Of a stretch of 40,408 nucleotides of DNA, positions 17,382-25,598 are shown in pieces; position 1 is the stretch's first letter; each line of letters opens with the position of its first letter. The notes beneath the pieces are model-generated. The model searched no databases. It saw only the letters and a program-made list of their open reading frames with translations, and was not told where the DNA came from. The DNA comes from Bacteroidales bacterium (lineage in GTDB: Bacteria > Bacteroidota > Bacteroidia > Bacteroidales > P3), in assembly GCA_017439185.1 (NCBI GenBank), contig JAFRTM010000009.1, forward strand, positions 1 through 40,408. The letters are read 5' to 3'. A program made the position numbers and the translations under genes.

Positions 17382-17945
17382 TTATCTCAGCCGGTCGGCT
17401 GCCCTTACCTTCTTCTCGTCCCTCTTTATCGCATTTTGTGCCAAGAACAGCAGCACCACCGCAGCGATCGGAGCCCACGTCCCGACATTATATGTCGTGA
17501 CCCATTCCACTCCGACCTGGTTGCCTATCACTCCGTTCATGCCCTTCCTGAACGCATCGACAATCCACACAAAGGCCATAAACACATAAACCACACTCAG
17601 CAAAACCCCCACTGCAACCACTCTCACCTGCTTCATCCTGTTCTTGTACATAAACAGCGCCACCAGGCTCAGCACTATCACCGCGCCGCACACTCCTGCC
17701 ATAGGCCACCAGGGAGCCTTGCGGTATCCCTCTTTTGCCATCGCATTTAGCGGCATCATCATCTCCACCTCGTTCTCCACCTGCGCAGTCTTGGACGGGA
17801 CTATGCCATACTTGAACGTAACCTCCTGCTGACTACCGTCCAGCGCCGGCAACGTCACCTTGTACGTCGCCACCGGGAACATAAAGCACAGCGCCATCGC
17901 GCACGCCGCCAAAATCAAATAAACCGATTGAATTCTCTGTATCAT
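17382..17945 (-). CDS. DUF4293 membrane protein
   Basis: A 187-residue protein with four hydrophobic segments (about 8-27, 75-93, 101-118 and 148-166). The start MIQRIQSVYL is typical of the DUF4293 family, which is found in Bacteroidetes and has no known function. It lies between the BT_3928-family gene (64 bases upstream, with an 11-bp repeat array in the gap) and tsaE (6 bases downstream). Confidence 0.85.
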   Translation of the reverse strand: MIQRIQSVYLILAACAMALCFMFPVATYKVTLPALDGSQQEVTFKYGIVPSKTAQVENEVEMMMPLNAMAKEGYRKAPWWPMAGVCGAVIVLSLVALFMYKNRMKQVRVVAVGVLLSVVYVFMAFVWIVDAFRKGMNGVIGNQVGVEWVTTYNVGTWAPIAAVVLLFLAQNAIKRDEKKVRAADRLR

Positions 17946-17980
17946 GTTTCTATAATTTTTTACTGTTATTTTTCTCGAAC

Positions 17981-18013
17981 TTGCCTCCTAGTTGCCTCCT
18001 ATATGCCTCCTAC
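17981..18013. repeat. 11-bp tandem repeat array, 3 nearly identical units, covering a stop codon
   Basis: Units TTGCCTCCTAG (17981), TTGCCTCCTAT (17992) and ATGCCTCCTAC (18003) are the least degenerate in the window. Each contains CTA, which is TAG on the minus strand, at 17988, 17999 and 18010; these fall in three frames. The one at 18010-18012 is the actual stop codon of the BT_3928-family gene, so the gene ends inside the array and any read-through would meet further stops. Confidence 0.8.
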
Positions 18014-19146
18014 TTCTTGTCAAAGTTATAATCCTGGATTTTCGACGCGTTCCTGTAGTGCCATTTGCCCTTCACCACTCCGTCCTTCATCAGCACAAAC
18101 GCCGGCATCGCCCTCGCCATCACCAGTATCGCCTTCTCGTCGGCTCCATAGAAATCCATCGTCAGCTCGTTCTTGTACATAAAGTCCTGCACCTCCTCTG
18201 TAGGCGCCGACGCCAGCAACACCATCTGTATGTCGTTCTCCAGCGCAAACTCCCACGTCCTCTTCAGCGCCCTCAACCCCTTCTCGCTCATCTTCGTCAA
18301 GTCGGGATTCGGGGCCGTCGCTATTATCAGATACTCCTCAGAAGTCAGCATATCCACCGACATATCATTTCCGTCCATGTCCAGCATCGAGAAGCCGTCG
18401 GCCTTTATCTCATGCGGGTCGTCAACCCTCGACGACACAAATGTCCACTGCGTCGAATCCTGATAAGCCGCCCAATCCTTCGTCTCTATCTCCACCTCTT
18501 CGCCCGTCGCCACATTCTTGTACGTCATATAGCTCTTCAGCTGCGCATTCGGGTCGGTCTCTATCATACGGTTACCAACCTTCCACGACCTGAAGTCGAT
18601 GCAAGGCTCGTTGTTTATGTTATACAGCTGGAAGCCGACCATCAACGCCACCGCAACCGCCATCACCAGCGCATCTCTCTCGAAGCGCCTCTTGTACCTC
18701 AGGCTCCGCGTCAGCACTATCCACACCGTCGGCACATCGATCACCACATTCTTCCAGAACGTCTCCCAGTTGCTCGGCTTCACCGCGTCGCCGAAACAGC
18801 CACAGTCGGTAACCTTGTTCGTGATGGCGTCAATCAGTGTGGTGGCCGTAAAGAACAGCATCATCGCCGCCAGCAGCCACGCCGTCAGCTTCCTGAAACT
18901 ACCCGTCAGCAGCATCACGCCCACCACAAACTCGGCACATATCAGCGCCACCGACAGGAAGTTGGCCATCGGCAACGCCCACTCGAACGTGAAGCTCCCT
19001 ATCGACCAGGCGGTCATGTACTCCTGCACCTTGAATCCGGTCCCCAGCGGATCTACTCCCTTGGTGAAACTCGAAAACAGGAACACCAGTCCCACAAACC
19101 ACCTCGCCACCACATTCAGCGTATAGTTCAATTTTGTATCTTTCAT
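18010..19146 (-). CDS. BT_3928-family protein: DoxX-like membrane domain plus thioredoxin-like domain
   Basis: A 378-residue protein of a Bacteroidetes family usually annotated after BT_3928. The N-terminal half has four to five membrane segments of DoxX/MauE type, with a cysteine pair in DCGCFGD (about 114-120) as in MauE-like proteins. A fifth segment lies near 178-195. The C-terminal part from about 205 looks like a soluble thioredoxin-fold domain outside the membrane, but I see no CxxC. A redox or thiol-transfer role at the inner membrane is an inference. It is co-directional with DUF1599 (22 bases), the same pairing seen in other Bacteroidales. Confidence 0.85.
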   Translation of the reverse strand: MKDTKLNYTLNVVARWFVGLVFLFSSFTKGVDPLGTGFKVQEYMTAWSIGSFTFEWALPMANFLSVALICAEFVVGVMLLTGSFRKLTAWLLAAMMLFFTATTLIDAITNKVTDCGCFGDAVKPSNWETFWKNVVIDVPTVWIVLTRSLRYKRRFERDALVMAVAVALMVGFQLYNINNEPCIDFRSWKVGNRMIETDPNAQLKSYMTYKNVATGEEVEIETKDWAAYQDSTQWTFVSSRVDDPHEIKADGFSMLDMDGNDMSVDMLTSEEYLIIATAPNPDLTKMSEKGLRALKRTWEFALENDIQMVLLASAPTEEVQDFMYKNELTMDFYGADEKAILVMARAMPAFVLMKDGVVKGKWHYRNASKIQDYNFDKK

Positions 19147-19168
19147 ATCGTTTATCTGTTTTTCTTTG

Positions 19169-19714
19169 TTATTCTTTTTCCTCGCTCTCCCTTATCAGGC
19201 AGAACAGCGAATAGTTTATTATGTCCATATATCCTCCTTCCACTCCCTCCGAAATCTCGGTCTTCCCGTCGTTGTCCTCTATCTGCTTTATCCTCTTCAG
19301 CTTCATCAGTATCAGGTCAACCATCGAGCTCACCCTCATCTGGCGCCAAGCCTCGCCATAGTCGTGATTCTTCGCCAGCATCAAGTCGGTCACCTCTTTC
19401 AGCTTCGCATCGTACAATGCCAAAGCCCTCTCTATCGGCAACTCCTCCGGGTCTTCAACAGTCATCTGCTGCTGCACCAGCGCTATGACCGCATAGTTCA
19501 CCATCGCCACAAACTCACTCGCCAACTCCTCTCCTACCCTGTTCTCTCCCGACTCCTGTATGCTCCTGATCCTGTTGGCCTTTATAAATATCTGATCGGT
19601 CAACGACGGCAGTCTCAGCACTCGCCACGACGTGCCGTAATCCCTCGTTTTTTTCTCAAAAACCTCCCTGCATCTCCCTATTTCTCTCCTAAATTCCTCT
19701 TCTGTTTTCGCCAT
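19169..19714 (-). CDS. DUF1599 domain protein
   Basis: A 181-residue soluble, mostly helical protein with two similar halves: DYGTSWRVLRLPSLTDQIFI near residues 39-58 and DYGEAWRQMRVSSMVDLIL near 117-135. This internal duplication is characteristic of DUF1599. The function is unknown; the charged helical repeats recall nucleotide pyrophosphohydrolase-like folds, but I cannot show that. It is the first gene of the minus-strand cluster with BT_3928-family, DUF4293 and tsaE, and is divergent from folP. A promoter lies at 19780-19808. Confidence 0.85.
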   Translation of the reverse strand: MAKTEEEFRREIGRCREVFEKKTRDYGTSWRVLRLPSLTDQIFIKANRIRSIQESGENRVGEELASEFVAMVNYAVIALVQQQMTVEDPEELPIERALALYDAKLKEVTDLMLAKNHDYGEAWRQMRVSSMVDLILMKLKRIKQIEDNDGKTEISEGVEGGYMDIINYSLFCLIRESEEKE

Positions 19715-19771
19715 TTCTATATTTTTTATTATTGATACACAATTAATAATGCTTTTTCACGTTATTATGAT

Positions 19772-20632
19772 ATGAAAAGCAAAGATACGAATTTTTCTGA
19801 AATTACAATTAATTGTAACAAAAAAATTATCACTTTCAACCGGCCGATCGTCATGGGCATCCTCAACATCGGCCCCAACTCCTTCTACGACGGCGGCCTC
19901 TATTCCTCGCCCGAGAAGGCCGTGGCCCACTGTGGCGAACTTCTCCAGGCCGGCGCCGACATCATCGACATCGGTGCCGTCTCCTCCAAGCCGGGAATCG
20001 CCCTCCCCTCTCCCGCCGACGAAGCCGCCACTCTCCAGCCTTTCCTCCTCGCCATCCGCCAGAAGTTCCCCGACGCCATAATCTCTGTCGACACTTGCTG
20101 GGCTTCCGTGGCTGAAGCGGCCGTCGCCGCCGGCGCCAACATCATCAACGACATCAGCGGCGGACAGTTCGACGAAGCCATGTTTCCCACTGTCGCCAAG
20201 TTCCAGGTGCCGTATATCCTCATGCACACACGCGGTCTCCCCTCCCAGATGCAGCAACTCTGCGACTATTCCGACATCATAGAAGACCTCACTCTCTACT
20301 TCTCCCAGCGTCTCGACACGCTCTATTCCCTCGGCGTCAAAGACGTCTGGCTCGACCCCGGATTCGGCTTCGCCAAGACCGTTGAGCAGAACTATTTCCT
20401 CCTCAACCACCTTGACTCCCTCGTCTCCTCGTTCCGCGAGCCTTTCCTCGTCGGCATCTCTCGCAAGAGCATGATTTACCGCACACTCGGCACCACTCCC
20501 GACTCCGCTCTCAACGGCACTTCCGTGCTCAACACCATAGCACTCCTCAAAGGTGCAGGCATCCTTCGTGTCCACGACGTCGCCGAGGCTCGCGAGGTGG
20601 CAACTCTGGTCTCCGCCACTCTCCTCTCTTGA
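19772..20632 (+). CDS. folP: Dihydropteroate synthase FolP with an altered first loop
   Basis: Joins p-aminobenzoate to the pterin diphosphate in folate synthesis and is the target of sulfonamides. A 286-residue TIM-barrel protein of normal length. Seen: the pterin-binding IIDIGAVSSKPG, SVDT with the following strand, NDISGG, MHTRG, DPGFGF, the GISRKSM segment and RVHD near the end. Oddly, the first signature, usually NVTPDSF, reads NIGPNSF (Gly34 for Thr, Asn36 for Asp). The changed loop covers pABA and diphosphate. The start at 19772 overlaps the divergent promoter for DUF1599; no other ATG lies before the first barrel strand. The gene is followed by cdaA, as in many Bacteroidetes. Confidence 0.93.
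   Translation: MKSKDTNFSEITINCNKKIITFNRPIVMGILNIGPNSFYDGGLYSSPEKAVAHCGELLQAGADIIDIGAVSSKPGIALPSPADEAATLQPFLLAIRQKFPDAIISVDTCWASVAEAAVAAGANIINDISGGQFDEAMFPTVAKFQVPYILMHTRGLPSQMQQLCDYSDIIEDLTLYFSQRLDTLYSLGVKDVWLDPGFGFAKTVEQNYFLLNHLDSLVSSFREPFLVGISRKSMIYRTLGTTPDSALNGTSVLNTIALLKGAGILRVHDVAEAREVATLVSATLLS
19780..19808 (-). promoter_or_regulatory. Bacteroidetes-type promoter for the DUF1599-tsaE cluster
   Basis: On the minus strand TTG (19806-19808) and TATCTTTG (19780-19787) are 18 bases apart. The promoter lies inside the first codons of the divergent folP gene, so the two transcription units overlap at their starts. The leader to the DUF1599 start is about 60 bases. Confidence 0.65.
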
Positions 20633-20700
20633 TCCTTTTTCTTCTCCCCCACGCAATAAATATTCTTGTTTCACGTTTCTCTATCACAATTTCTAATAAA

Positions 20701-21501
20701 ATGATACCTCTACTTATTCCCGGCCTGCCCAGCGTTCGCCTCATCGACATCATCGACATCCTGCTCGTCACTCTCTTTTTCTTCTACGTTTACCGTTTTG
20801 TCCGCGGCACCAACGTAATGCGCATCTTCTGGGCCATCGTCATCATCGTCATCTCCTGGCAACTCACCGCCCGCCTCGACATGCGCCTTTCCAGCGGAAT
20901 CCTCGAACAGGTCGTGAGCGTCGGCCTCATCGCCCTCGTCATCATCTTCCAGCCCGAAATCCGCAAGTTCCTGCTCCTCGTTGGCACCAAGACCACCGCA
21001 GCCGGCGACTCCTTCAAAAAACGTCTCCTCTTCTGGAAGCACAACCTGAGCCAGCAGAACAACTCCACCTCCTTCGAGCCCTACATCCAAGCCTGCATGC
21101 ACATGTCCCAGTCGAAGACTGGCGCCCTCATCATCTTCAAACGCCAAAACGAACTCGACGACTTCATCGCCACAGGCGAAACCATCGACGCCACTGCCTC
21201 TGCCCCTCTCCTCGAATCGCTGTTTTTCAAGAACTCCCCTCTCCACGACGGCGCAGTCATCGTCCGCCGCAACACCATACTCGCCGCACGCTGCATTCTT
21301 CCCGTATCCTCCAACCCCGACATTGACCCCAACCTCGGTCTCCGCCATCGTTCTGCCATAGGCATCACCGAGCAACTCGACGCCATAAGCGTCATCGTCA
21401 GCGAAGAGACTGGCGCCATCTCCTATGCCGTCAACGGCCAGATCTTCCACAACGTCTCGCCTCTCCAGCTACGCCAGTTCCTTGAGAAAAACCTCAACTA
21501 A
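20701..21501 (+). CDS. cdaA: Diadenylate cyclase CdaA (c-di-AMP synthase)
   Basis: Makes cyclic di-AMP, which controls potassium and osmotic balance and the cell wall. From the ATG at 20701 it has 266 residues with three N-terminal membrane segments (about 15-33, 40-56 and 70-85) and a DisA_N catalytic domain. The DGA motif is at 173-175 and the RHR motif at 205-207, followed by Ser-Ala where Ala-Ala is more usual. The frame can be read back to a TTG at 20629, but that overlaps the folP stop and adds a non-family tail. It follows folP by 68 bases and converges on the acyl-CoA ligase gene (2 bases between stops). Confidence 0.93.
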   Translation: MIPLLIPGLPSVRLIDIIDILLVTLFFFYVYRFVRGTNVMRIFWAIVIIVISWQLTARLDMRLSSGILEQVVSVGLIALVIIFQPEIRKFLLLVGTKTTAAGDSFKKRLLFWKHNLSQQNNSTSFEPYIQACMHMSQSKTGALIIFKRQNELDDFIATGETIDATASAPLLESLFFKNSPLHDGAVIVRRNTILAARCILPVSSNPDIDPNLGLRHRSAIGITEQLDAISVIVSEETGAISYAVNGQIFHNVSPLQLRQFLEKNLN

Positions 21502-21503
21502 GC

Positions 21504-23372
21504 TTATTCGTCTTTCTTCTTCTTTGTAAAGTTCAACGACGGCAATTCTATACCTTTGAAGGCCGCCAGTATCGGATTGCCCTTCTCCTCTTCTTTCTGA
21601 TATATCTCGTTAATAAGAGTCTTATATTTCACTTTCAGCACGTTGCGCTTTACCTTCAGCGTCGGCGATAGCATTCCGTTGGCCGAGGTCCATTCCTCGC
21701 TCACCAGTCTGAAACGCTTCACCTGCTCGTGGGCGGCAAACTCTTCGTTGATCTTGTCCACCACCCTCTGCATCTTCGCATGAATCTCCTCTTTGCTTAC
21801 CAGCTCGTCGTTGTCACGGTAGTGCACACTGTGCTTCAGCGCCCAGTAATGCAGCGTGTTGAAGTTTGGCGATATTATTGCCGAGCAGAATTTCTCGTTC
21901 TCCCCGATTATCATTATCTGGTCTATATACTCCGACTCCCTGAAGCGGTTCTCCAGCACCTGCGGTGCCACATACTTTCCTGCCGACAGCTTGAAGATGT
22001 CTTTCTTCCGGTCTGTAATCTTCAGGTATTTTCCGTTGACGAACACTCCCACGTCGCCCGTGTGGAACCATCCGTCACCGTCTATCACCTCGGCTGTATA
22101 TTCGGGATCTTTGAAATAGCCTTTCATCACGTGAGGTCCGCGTGTCAATATCTCCCCGTCTTCCGCCAGCTTCACCTCCACTCCCTCGAGCACCGGTCCC
22201 ACCGTCCCTATCTTCACCAGGTGGTCGTGCGGGTTGTTCACTGCTATCACCGGACTCGTCTCGCTCAAGCCGTAACCTTCATAGATACACAGTCCCGCTG
22301 CCGTGAACAGCTTCACCAGCCTCGGCGGTATCGAGCTGCTGCCCGTCACTATCGTCATCCGTCTCCCGCCGAACTTGTCTCTCCACTTGCTATACACCAG
22401 CCGATCATATATCTCGTGTCCTATCCTGAACCACGGGTTGTATTTCACCTTGCCGTAATCCCAGCGGCAGCCGTGCTTTATCGCCCTGAAATATATCCAT
22501 CTCCGCAGCCCCTTGAAATCCTTGCCCGCCGCATAAAGCTTGTCGTAGAACATCTCTATCACCCTCGGCACCGCACAGAATCCGTCGGCCTTGATGTCCG
22601 CTAGGTCCCTCGCTATCGTTCCCATGCTCTCCGCATAGTAGATACTCGCTCCGAGATACTGGTAATGATAGTTCATCGAACGCTCATACACATGGTTCAG
22701 CGGCAGGAAACTCAGTATCTTCGCCTTGTCGTCCAGTATATTCACCTTCGAGTGGGCCAGGAAGTTCGAACACAGATTCCTGTGCGTCAGCATCACTCCC
22801 TTGGGAGCGCCAGTCGTGCCACTCGTGTATATCAGCGTGCACCAGTCGTCAGTGCTTATCGTCTCCTTCCTCTCCTCCACTATCGGCATGTTCTTCTCCT
22901 TGCTCGCTATTCCCGCCTTCAATATCTCCATCATCCTATGCTCTCCCTCGATATTGGCGAGGGTAAATATCTGCGGCGGCACCTCCATCTTCTCCAACGC
23001 CGGCTTTATCCTCCTCAGCAACAATGCCGTACTCACAAACAGCATCTTAGCCTCGCTGTGAGTAAAGATATGCAGATAGTTCTCAGTGCTCAACGTCGGG
23101 TAAACCGGCACATGCACCACTCCCGCCAACGCCAACGCCATATCTATAAAGTTCCACTCCGGACAGTTTGCCGATATCGTTATCACCCTGTCGCCCGGCT
23201 GCAACCCGAGCTCTATCAGTCCGCATGCCAGATAATGGGCATATTTGTAATATTCGTTACAACTATACTTCACCCATTCCCCGTTGCTCTTACCTGCCAA
23301 AATATCGTCTTTCGGGTGATTTTCAACCAGATGATCCAACAAATCGAATGTACGTGTTATCTCTATTTGCAT
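21504..23372 (-). CDS. Long-chain fatty acid-CoA ligase
   Basis: A 622-residue AMP-forming enzyme that activates fatty acids to acyl-CoA. The AMP-binding P-loop YTSGTTGAPKG is at 182-192; the downstream motifs YGLSETSP, the TGDVG motif (hinge-side aspartate) and DRKKDIFKLSAGKYVAP are all present. The length and the N-terminal start fit the FadD15/bacterial long-chain group (about 600 residues). No signal peptide. It stands alone with a well-formed promoter 25 bases upstream. Whether its role is uptake of fatty acids or recycling for membrane lipids is not visible. Confidence 0.9.
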   Translation of the reverse strand: MQIEITRTFDLLDHLVENHPKDDILAGKSNGEWVKYSCNEYYKYAHYLACGLIELGLQPGDRVITISANCPEWNFIDMALALAGVVHVPVYPTLSTENYLHIFTHSEAKMLFVSTALLLRRIKPALEKMEVPPQIFTLANIEGEHRMMEILKAGIASKEKNMPIVEERKETISTDDWCTLIYTSGTTGAPKGVMLTHRNLCSNFLAHSKVNILDDKAKILSFLPLNHVYERSMNYHYQYLGASIYYAESMGTIARDLADIKADGFCAVPRVIEMFYDKLYAAGKDFKGLRRWIYFRAIKHGCRWDYGKVKYNPWFRIGHEIYDRLVYSKWRDKFGGRRMTIVTGSSSIPPRLVKLFTAAGLCIYEGYGLSETSPVIAVNNPHDHLVKIGTVGPVLEGVEVKLAEDGEILTRGPHVMKGYFKDPEYTAEVIDGDGWFHTGDVGVFVNGKYLKITDRKKDIFKLSAGKYVAPQVLENRFRESEYIDQIMIIGENEKFCSAIISPNFNTLHYWALKHSVHYRDNDELVSKEEIHAKMQRVVDKINEEFAAHEQVKRFRLVSEEWTSANGMLSPTLKVKRNVLKVKYKTLINEIYQKEEEKGNPILAAFKGIELPSLNFTKKKKDE

Positions 23373-23397
23373 AGTACGTCTATTTTATAAAGAATTG

Positions 23398-23427
23398 CAA
23401 AAGTACAACTTTTTTTTTACTTGACAA
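23398..23427 (-). promoter_or_regulatory. Bacteroidetes-type promoter for the acyl-CoA ligase
   Basis: On the minus strand TTG (23425-23427), 19 bases, then TACTTTTG (23398-23405): a full consensus match, with a leader of about 20 bases. Confidence 0.75.
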
Positions 23428-23572
23428 CTTTTCTCTGTTATTTTTTTTCCACCAGTCAATCTTACTCCCTCTATATATGTATGACACAAACACCCTCTTT
23501 GGGGACACATTTTTTTGCTTTTCCATAAAATTTAACATTTGCTTGCCACCTAAAACCAAAACCGCAACACAC

Positions 23573-23598
23573 CCGCCTCTCTCTTAAAAGAGAGGCGG
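23573..23598 (-). terminator. Strong hairpin downstream of the ComF-family gene
   Basis: A perfect 10-bp stem (CCGCCTCTCT with AGAGAGGCGG) with a 6-base loop. It lies about 90 bases past the end of the ComF-family gene. On the minus strand it is followed by a T-rich but interrupted run (GGTTTTGGTTTT), so it may end the pssA-queA-comF transcript; it could also be a processing hairpin. Confidence 0.45.
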
Positions 23599-23652
23599 AG
23601 TTAAGTGATAGCCTCCAAATTTTTCTCGACTTTACCCTTACTTTATGTCGAA

Positions 23653-23696
23653 TCAAAGTCCTATCAACCTCCTATGGACTACCTATCAACCTCCGG
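23653..23696. repeat. 11-bp degenerate tandem repeat array, 4 units, overlapping a gene end
   Basis: Units start at 23653, 23664, 23675 and 23686. Examples are TCAACCTCCTA (23664) and TGGACTACCTA (23675). Units 1-3 end in CCTA, giving TAG on the minus strand in three frames. The stop codon of the ComF-family gene (23686-23688) is the first triplet of unit 4, so the last codons of the gene are made of repeat sequence. Confidence 0.75.
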
Positions 23697-24387
23697 CGTA
23701 TGCCAGCGAGGCCACACTCACCTTTACCCCCTCTATCCCTTTCAACGCCTCCGCACACGCCACCACCGTCGCCCCCGTGGTAATCACATCGTCAAACAGC
23801 AGTACATGCTTCCCTTTCAGCCGCTCCCCATGCCTCGCCCCGAACGAACCCTCTATATTCTTATGCCGCTCGCCGTGACCCTTCCTCGCCTGCGCCATCG
23901 TATAGTATTTCCGGTACAGCACACCCGTCTCCACCTTCTTGCCCAACTCCTCTGCCACTCCTTTCCCCAATATAAAGCTCTGATTGTAACCCCTTTGCAA
24001 GAATTTTACAAAATGTAGAGGCACCGGAACCACCACATCCACTCCTTCAAACCTCCCCGATTCTCTCAACTCCCTCCCTATCACCCTCCCCATGGAACGC
24101 CCGAAACGCTCGTTGCCGTAATATTTTATGTCGTGCACTATATGCTGCGACACATCTCCCTTCCTGAAAAACATATACGCAGCAGCCGACTCACATGCAA
24201 TCAGCTGTTTAAGTCTCAATTCAAGATCGTTACCCTCCACATCCGCCTGCCCGGTCGGACGCACCTTCTTCAGGCAGTCATAGCATATATCATGCTCTCC
24301 TGCAATCAGTTGCCTCCCACAGGCACAACAATGTGGTGCCAGAAGCACATACATCAAGTCTTTTATCGGACTAAATCCACCCATCAC
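23686..24387 (-). CDS. ComF-family protein (phosphoribosyltransferase-like)
   Basis: A 233-residue protein like ComFC, which in transformable bacteria helps with DNA uptake. The N-terminus has a zinc-finger-like set of cysteines (C20, C23, C35, C38). The C-terminal PRTase domain has the PRPP-binding motif FDDVITTGAT at 198-207. Many non-transformable Bacteroidetes also carry it, and no other competence gene is in this window, so the role is open. Its start overlaps the queA stop by 4 bases (ATGA type). Its last codons lie in an 11-bp repeat unit. Confidence 0.88.
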   Translation of the reverse strand: MMGGFSPIKDLMYVLLAPHCCACGRQLIAGEHDICYDCLKKVRPTGQADVEGNDLELRLKQLIACESAAAYMFFRKGDVSQHIVHDIKYYGNERFGRSMGRVIGRELRESGRFEGVDVVVPVPLHFVKFLQRGYNQSFILGKGVAEELGKKVETGVLYRKYYTMAQARKGHGERHKNIEGSFGARHGERLKGKHVLLFDDVITTGATVVACAEALKGIEGVKVSVASLAYAGG

Positions 24388-25598
24388 TTCAGGAACAGAC
24401 AGCTATCACCGTAACTTAAGAACCTGAATCCATGATTCATAGCATACTCATAGCACCTCCTCCAATCTTCCCCGATAAATGCCGATACCAGCAACAGCAA
24501 AGTGCTCTTCGGTTGATGGAAATTTGTAATCATACCATTGATTACATGATACTTGTATCCCGGGGCTATCATCAGTTGAGTATCTCCATGAAGCACCTCA
24601 CAGTCATGCCAGTCCAGCCATTTCAACACATTGGCATAAGACTCTTGCAATGAGATACTTCGCTCCTCATACACATACGGATCCCACTGTCCGATGTGCA
24701 TTTCCTCCAAATTAGGCTCATATTTAAGCCTTACACCAAACCAATACACTGATTCTATGGTTCTTACACTCGTTGTCCCCACCGCCACAAGGCGTTCTCC
24801 GCGATGCTCCGCCATATTCCTTATATTATCCGAACTCATCGCGATTTTCTCCACGTGCATCTCATGCCCACCTATTTCCTCGCTCGACACCGGCTTGAAC
24901 GTGCCTGCTCCCACATGCAGCGTGATAAATTCCGTATCTATAGATTTGTTTCTAAGTGCGTTAAAGACCCTGTCGGTAAAATGCAACCCTGCCGTCGGTG
25001 CCGCCACCGACCCCTCGGGTTCGGCATATATTGTCTGATAACGAATACGGTCGCTCGCCTCCGCCTCGCGGTGCAGGTACGGCGGCAACGGTATCTGACC
25101 CGTCTTGTCCAGCAATTCGGCGAAGCTCACTCCCTTATCCCATTTGAAATCAACGATCCACGCATTTCCGACCGCCTCTCCCCTCTCTGCCTTCAGCACC
25201 ACTTCCTCCTCTCCTATCATTACCCGGCGGCTCAATGCGCCCTGCTTCCATTTCTTGTTGTTGCCGATGAAACACAGCCACTTACACTCTCCCCTCTCCT
25301 CAAAAGCCTGGGAAACAGCCATATTGTACGGTTCCAAGCAAAAAACCTCTATCCGGGAGCCGCTCTCCTTCTGGAACAGCAGGCGGGCATGAATGACCTT
25401 AGTGTTGTTGAACACCAGCATAGTGCCTTCCGGCAGATAGTCCGCCACATTCTTGAACTGGCTCTCTCCTATCTCGCCTCCTCTATAAACCAGCAGCTTA
25501 GACTCGTCACGCTCCGCCAACGGATATTTCGCTATACGTTCATCGGGCAGCGGGTAGTCATAATCCTCTATCCTTATTCCTTTGGGGTCAGTCAGCAC
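24384..25598 (-). CDS. queA: S-adenosylmethionine:tRNA ribosyltransferase-isomerase QueA family, long form
   Basis: QueA adds the cyclopentane-ring precursor from SAM to preQ1 in tRNA on the way to queuosine. Family motifs are clear: MLVFNNTKVIHARL, the APTAGLHFT stretch, THVGAGTF-like ITLHVGAGTFKPV, GTTSVRTIES, and NFHQPKSTLLLLVSAF near the end. At 404 residues it is longer than classical QueA (about 350); the extra length is spread through the first half. Long forms are common in Bacteroidetes, sometimes beside a classical copy, so this could be a paralogue with a shifted role. It overlaps pssA by 11 bases and the ComF-family gene by 4. Confidence 0.85.
   Translation of the reverse strand: MLTDPKGIRIEDYDYPLPDERIAKYPLAERDESKLLVYRGGEIGESQFKNVADYLPEGTMLVFNNTKVIHARLLFQKESGSRIEVFCLEPYNMAVSQAFEERGECKWLCFIGNNKKWKQGALSRRVMIGEEEVVLKAERGEAVGNAWIVDFKWDKGVSFAELLDKTGQIPLPPYLHREAEASDRIRYQTIYAEPEGSVAAPTAGLHFTDRVFNALRNKSIDTEFITLHVGAGTFKPVSSEEIGGHEMHVEKIAMSSDNIRNMAEHRGERLVAVGTTSVRTIESVYWFGVRLKYEPNLEEMHIGQWDPYVYEERSISLQESYANVLKWLDWHDCEVLHGDTQLMIAPGYKYHVINGMITNFHQPKSTLLLLVSAFIGEDWRRCYEYAMNHGFRFLSYGDSCLFLK

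Larger units (their letters stand above)
23373..23685. other. Intergenic region between the acyl-CoA ligase and ComF-family genes
   Basis: No gene is visible. It holds the acyl-CoA ligase promoter (23398-23427), a T-rich stretch, a strong hairpin (23573-23598) and most of an 11-bp repeat array (23653-23696) that runs into the end of the ComF-family gene. Confidence 0.6.

Noticed and set aside
17992-19488. Long plus-strand frame of 498 codons opposite the BT_3928-family and DUF1599 genes
   Set aside because: It has shadow-type composition (His, Arg, Pro, Gln) and lies over two well-supported genes on the other strand.
20629-20700. Earlier TTG start for cdaA
   Set aside because: It overlaps the folP stop and adds residues not typical of CdaA; the ATG at 20701 begins right before the first membrane segment.
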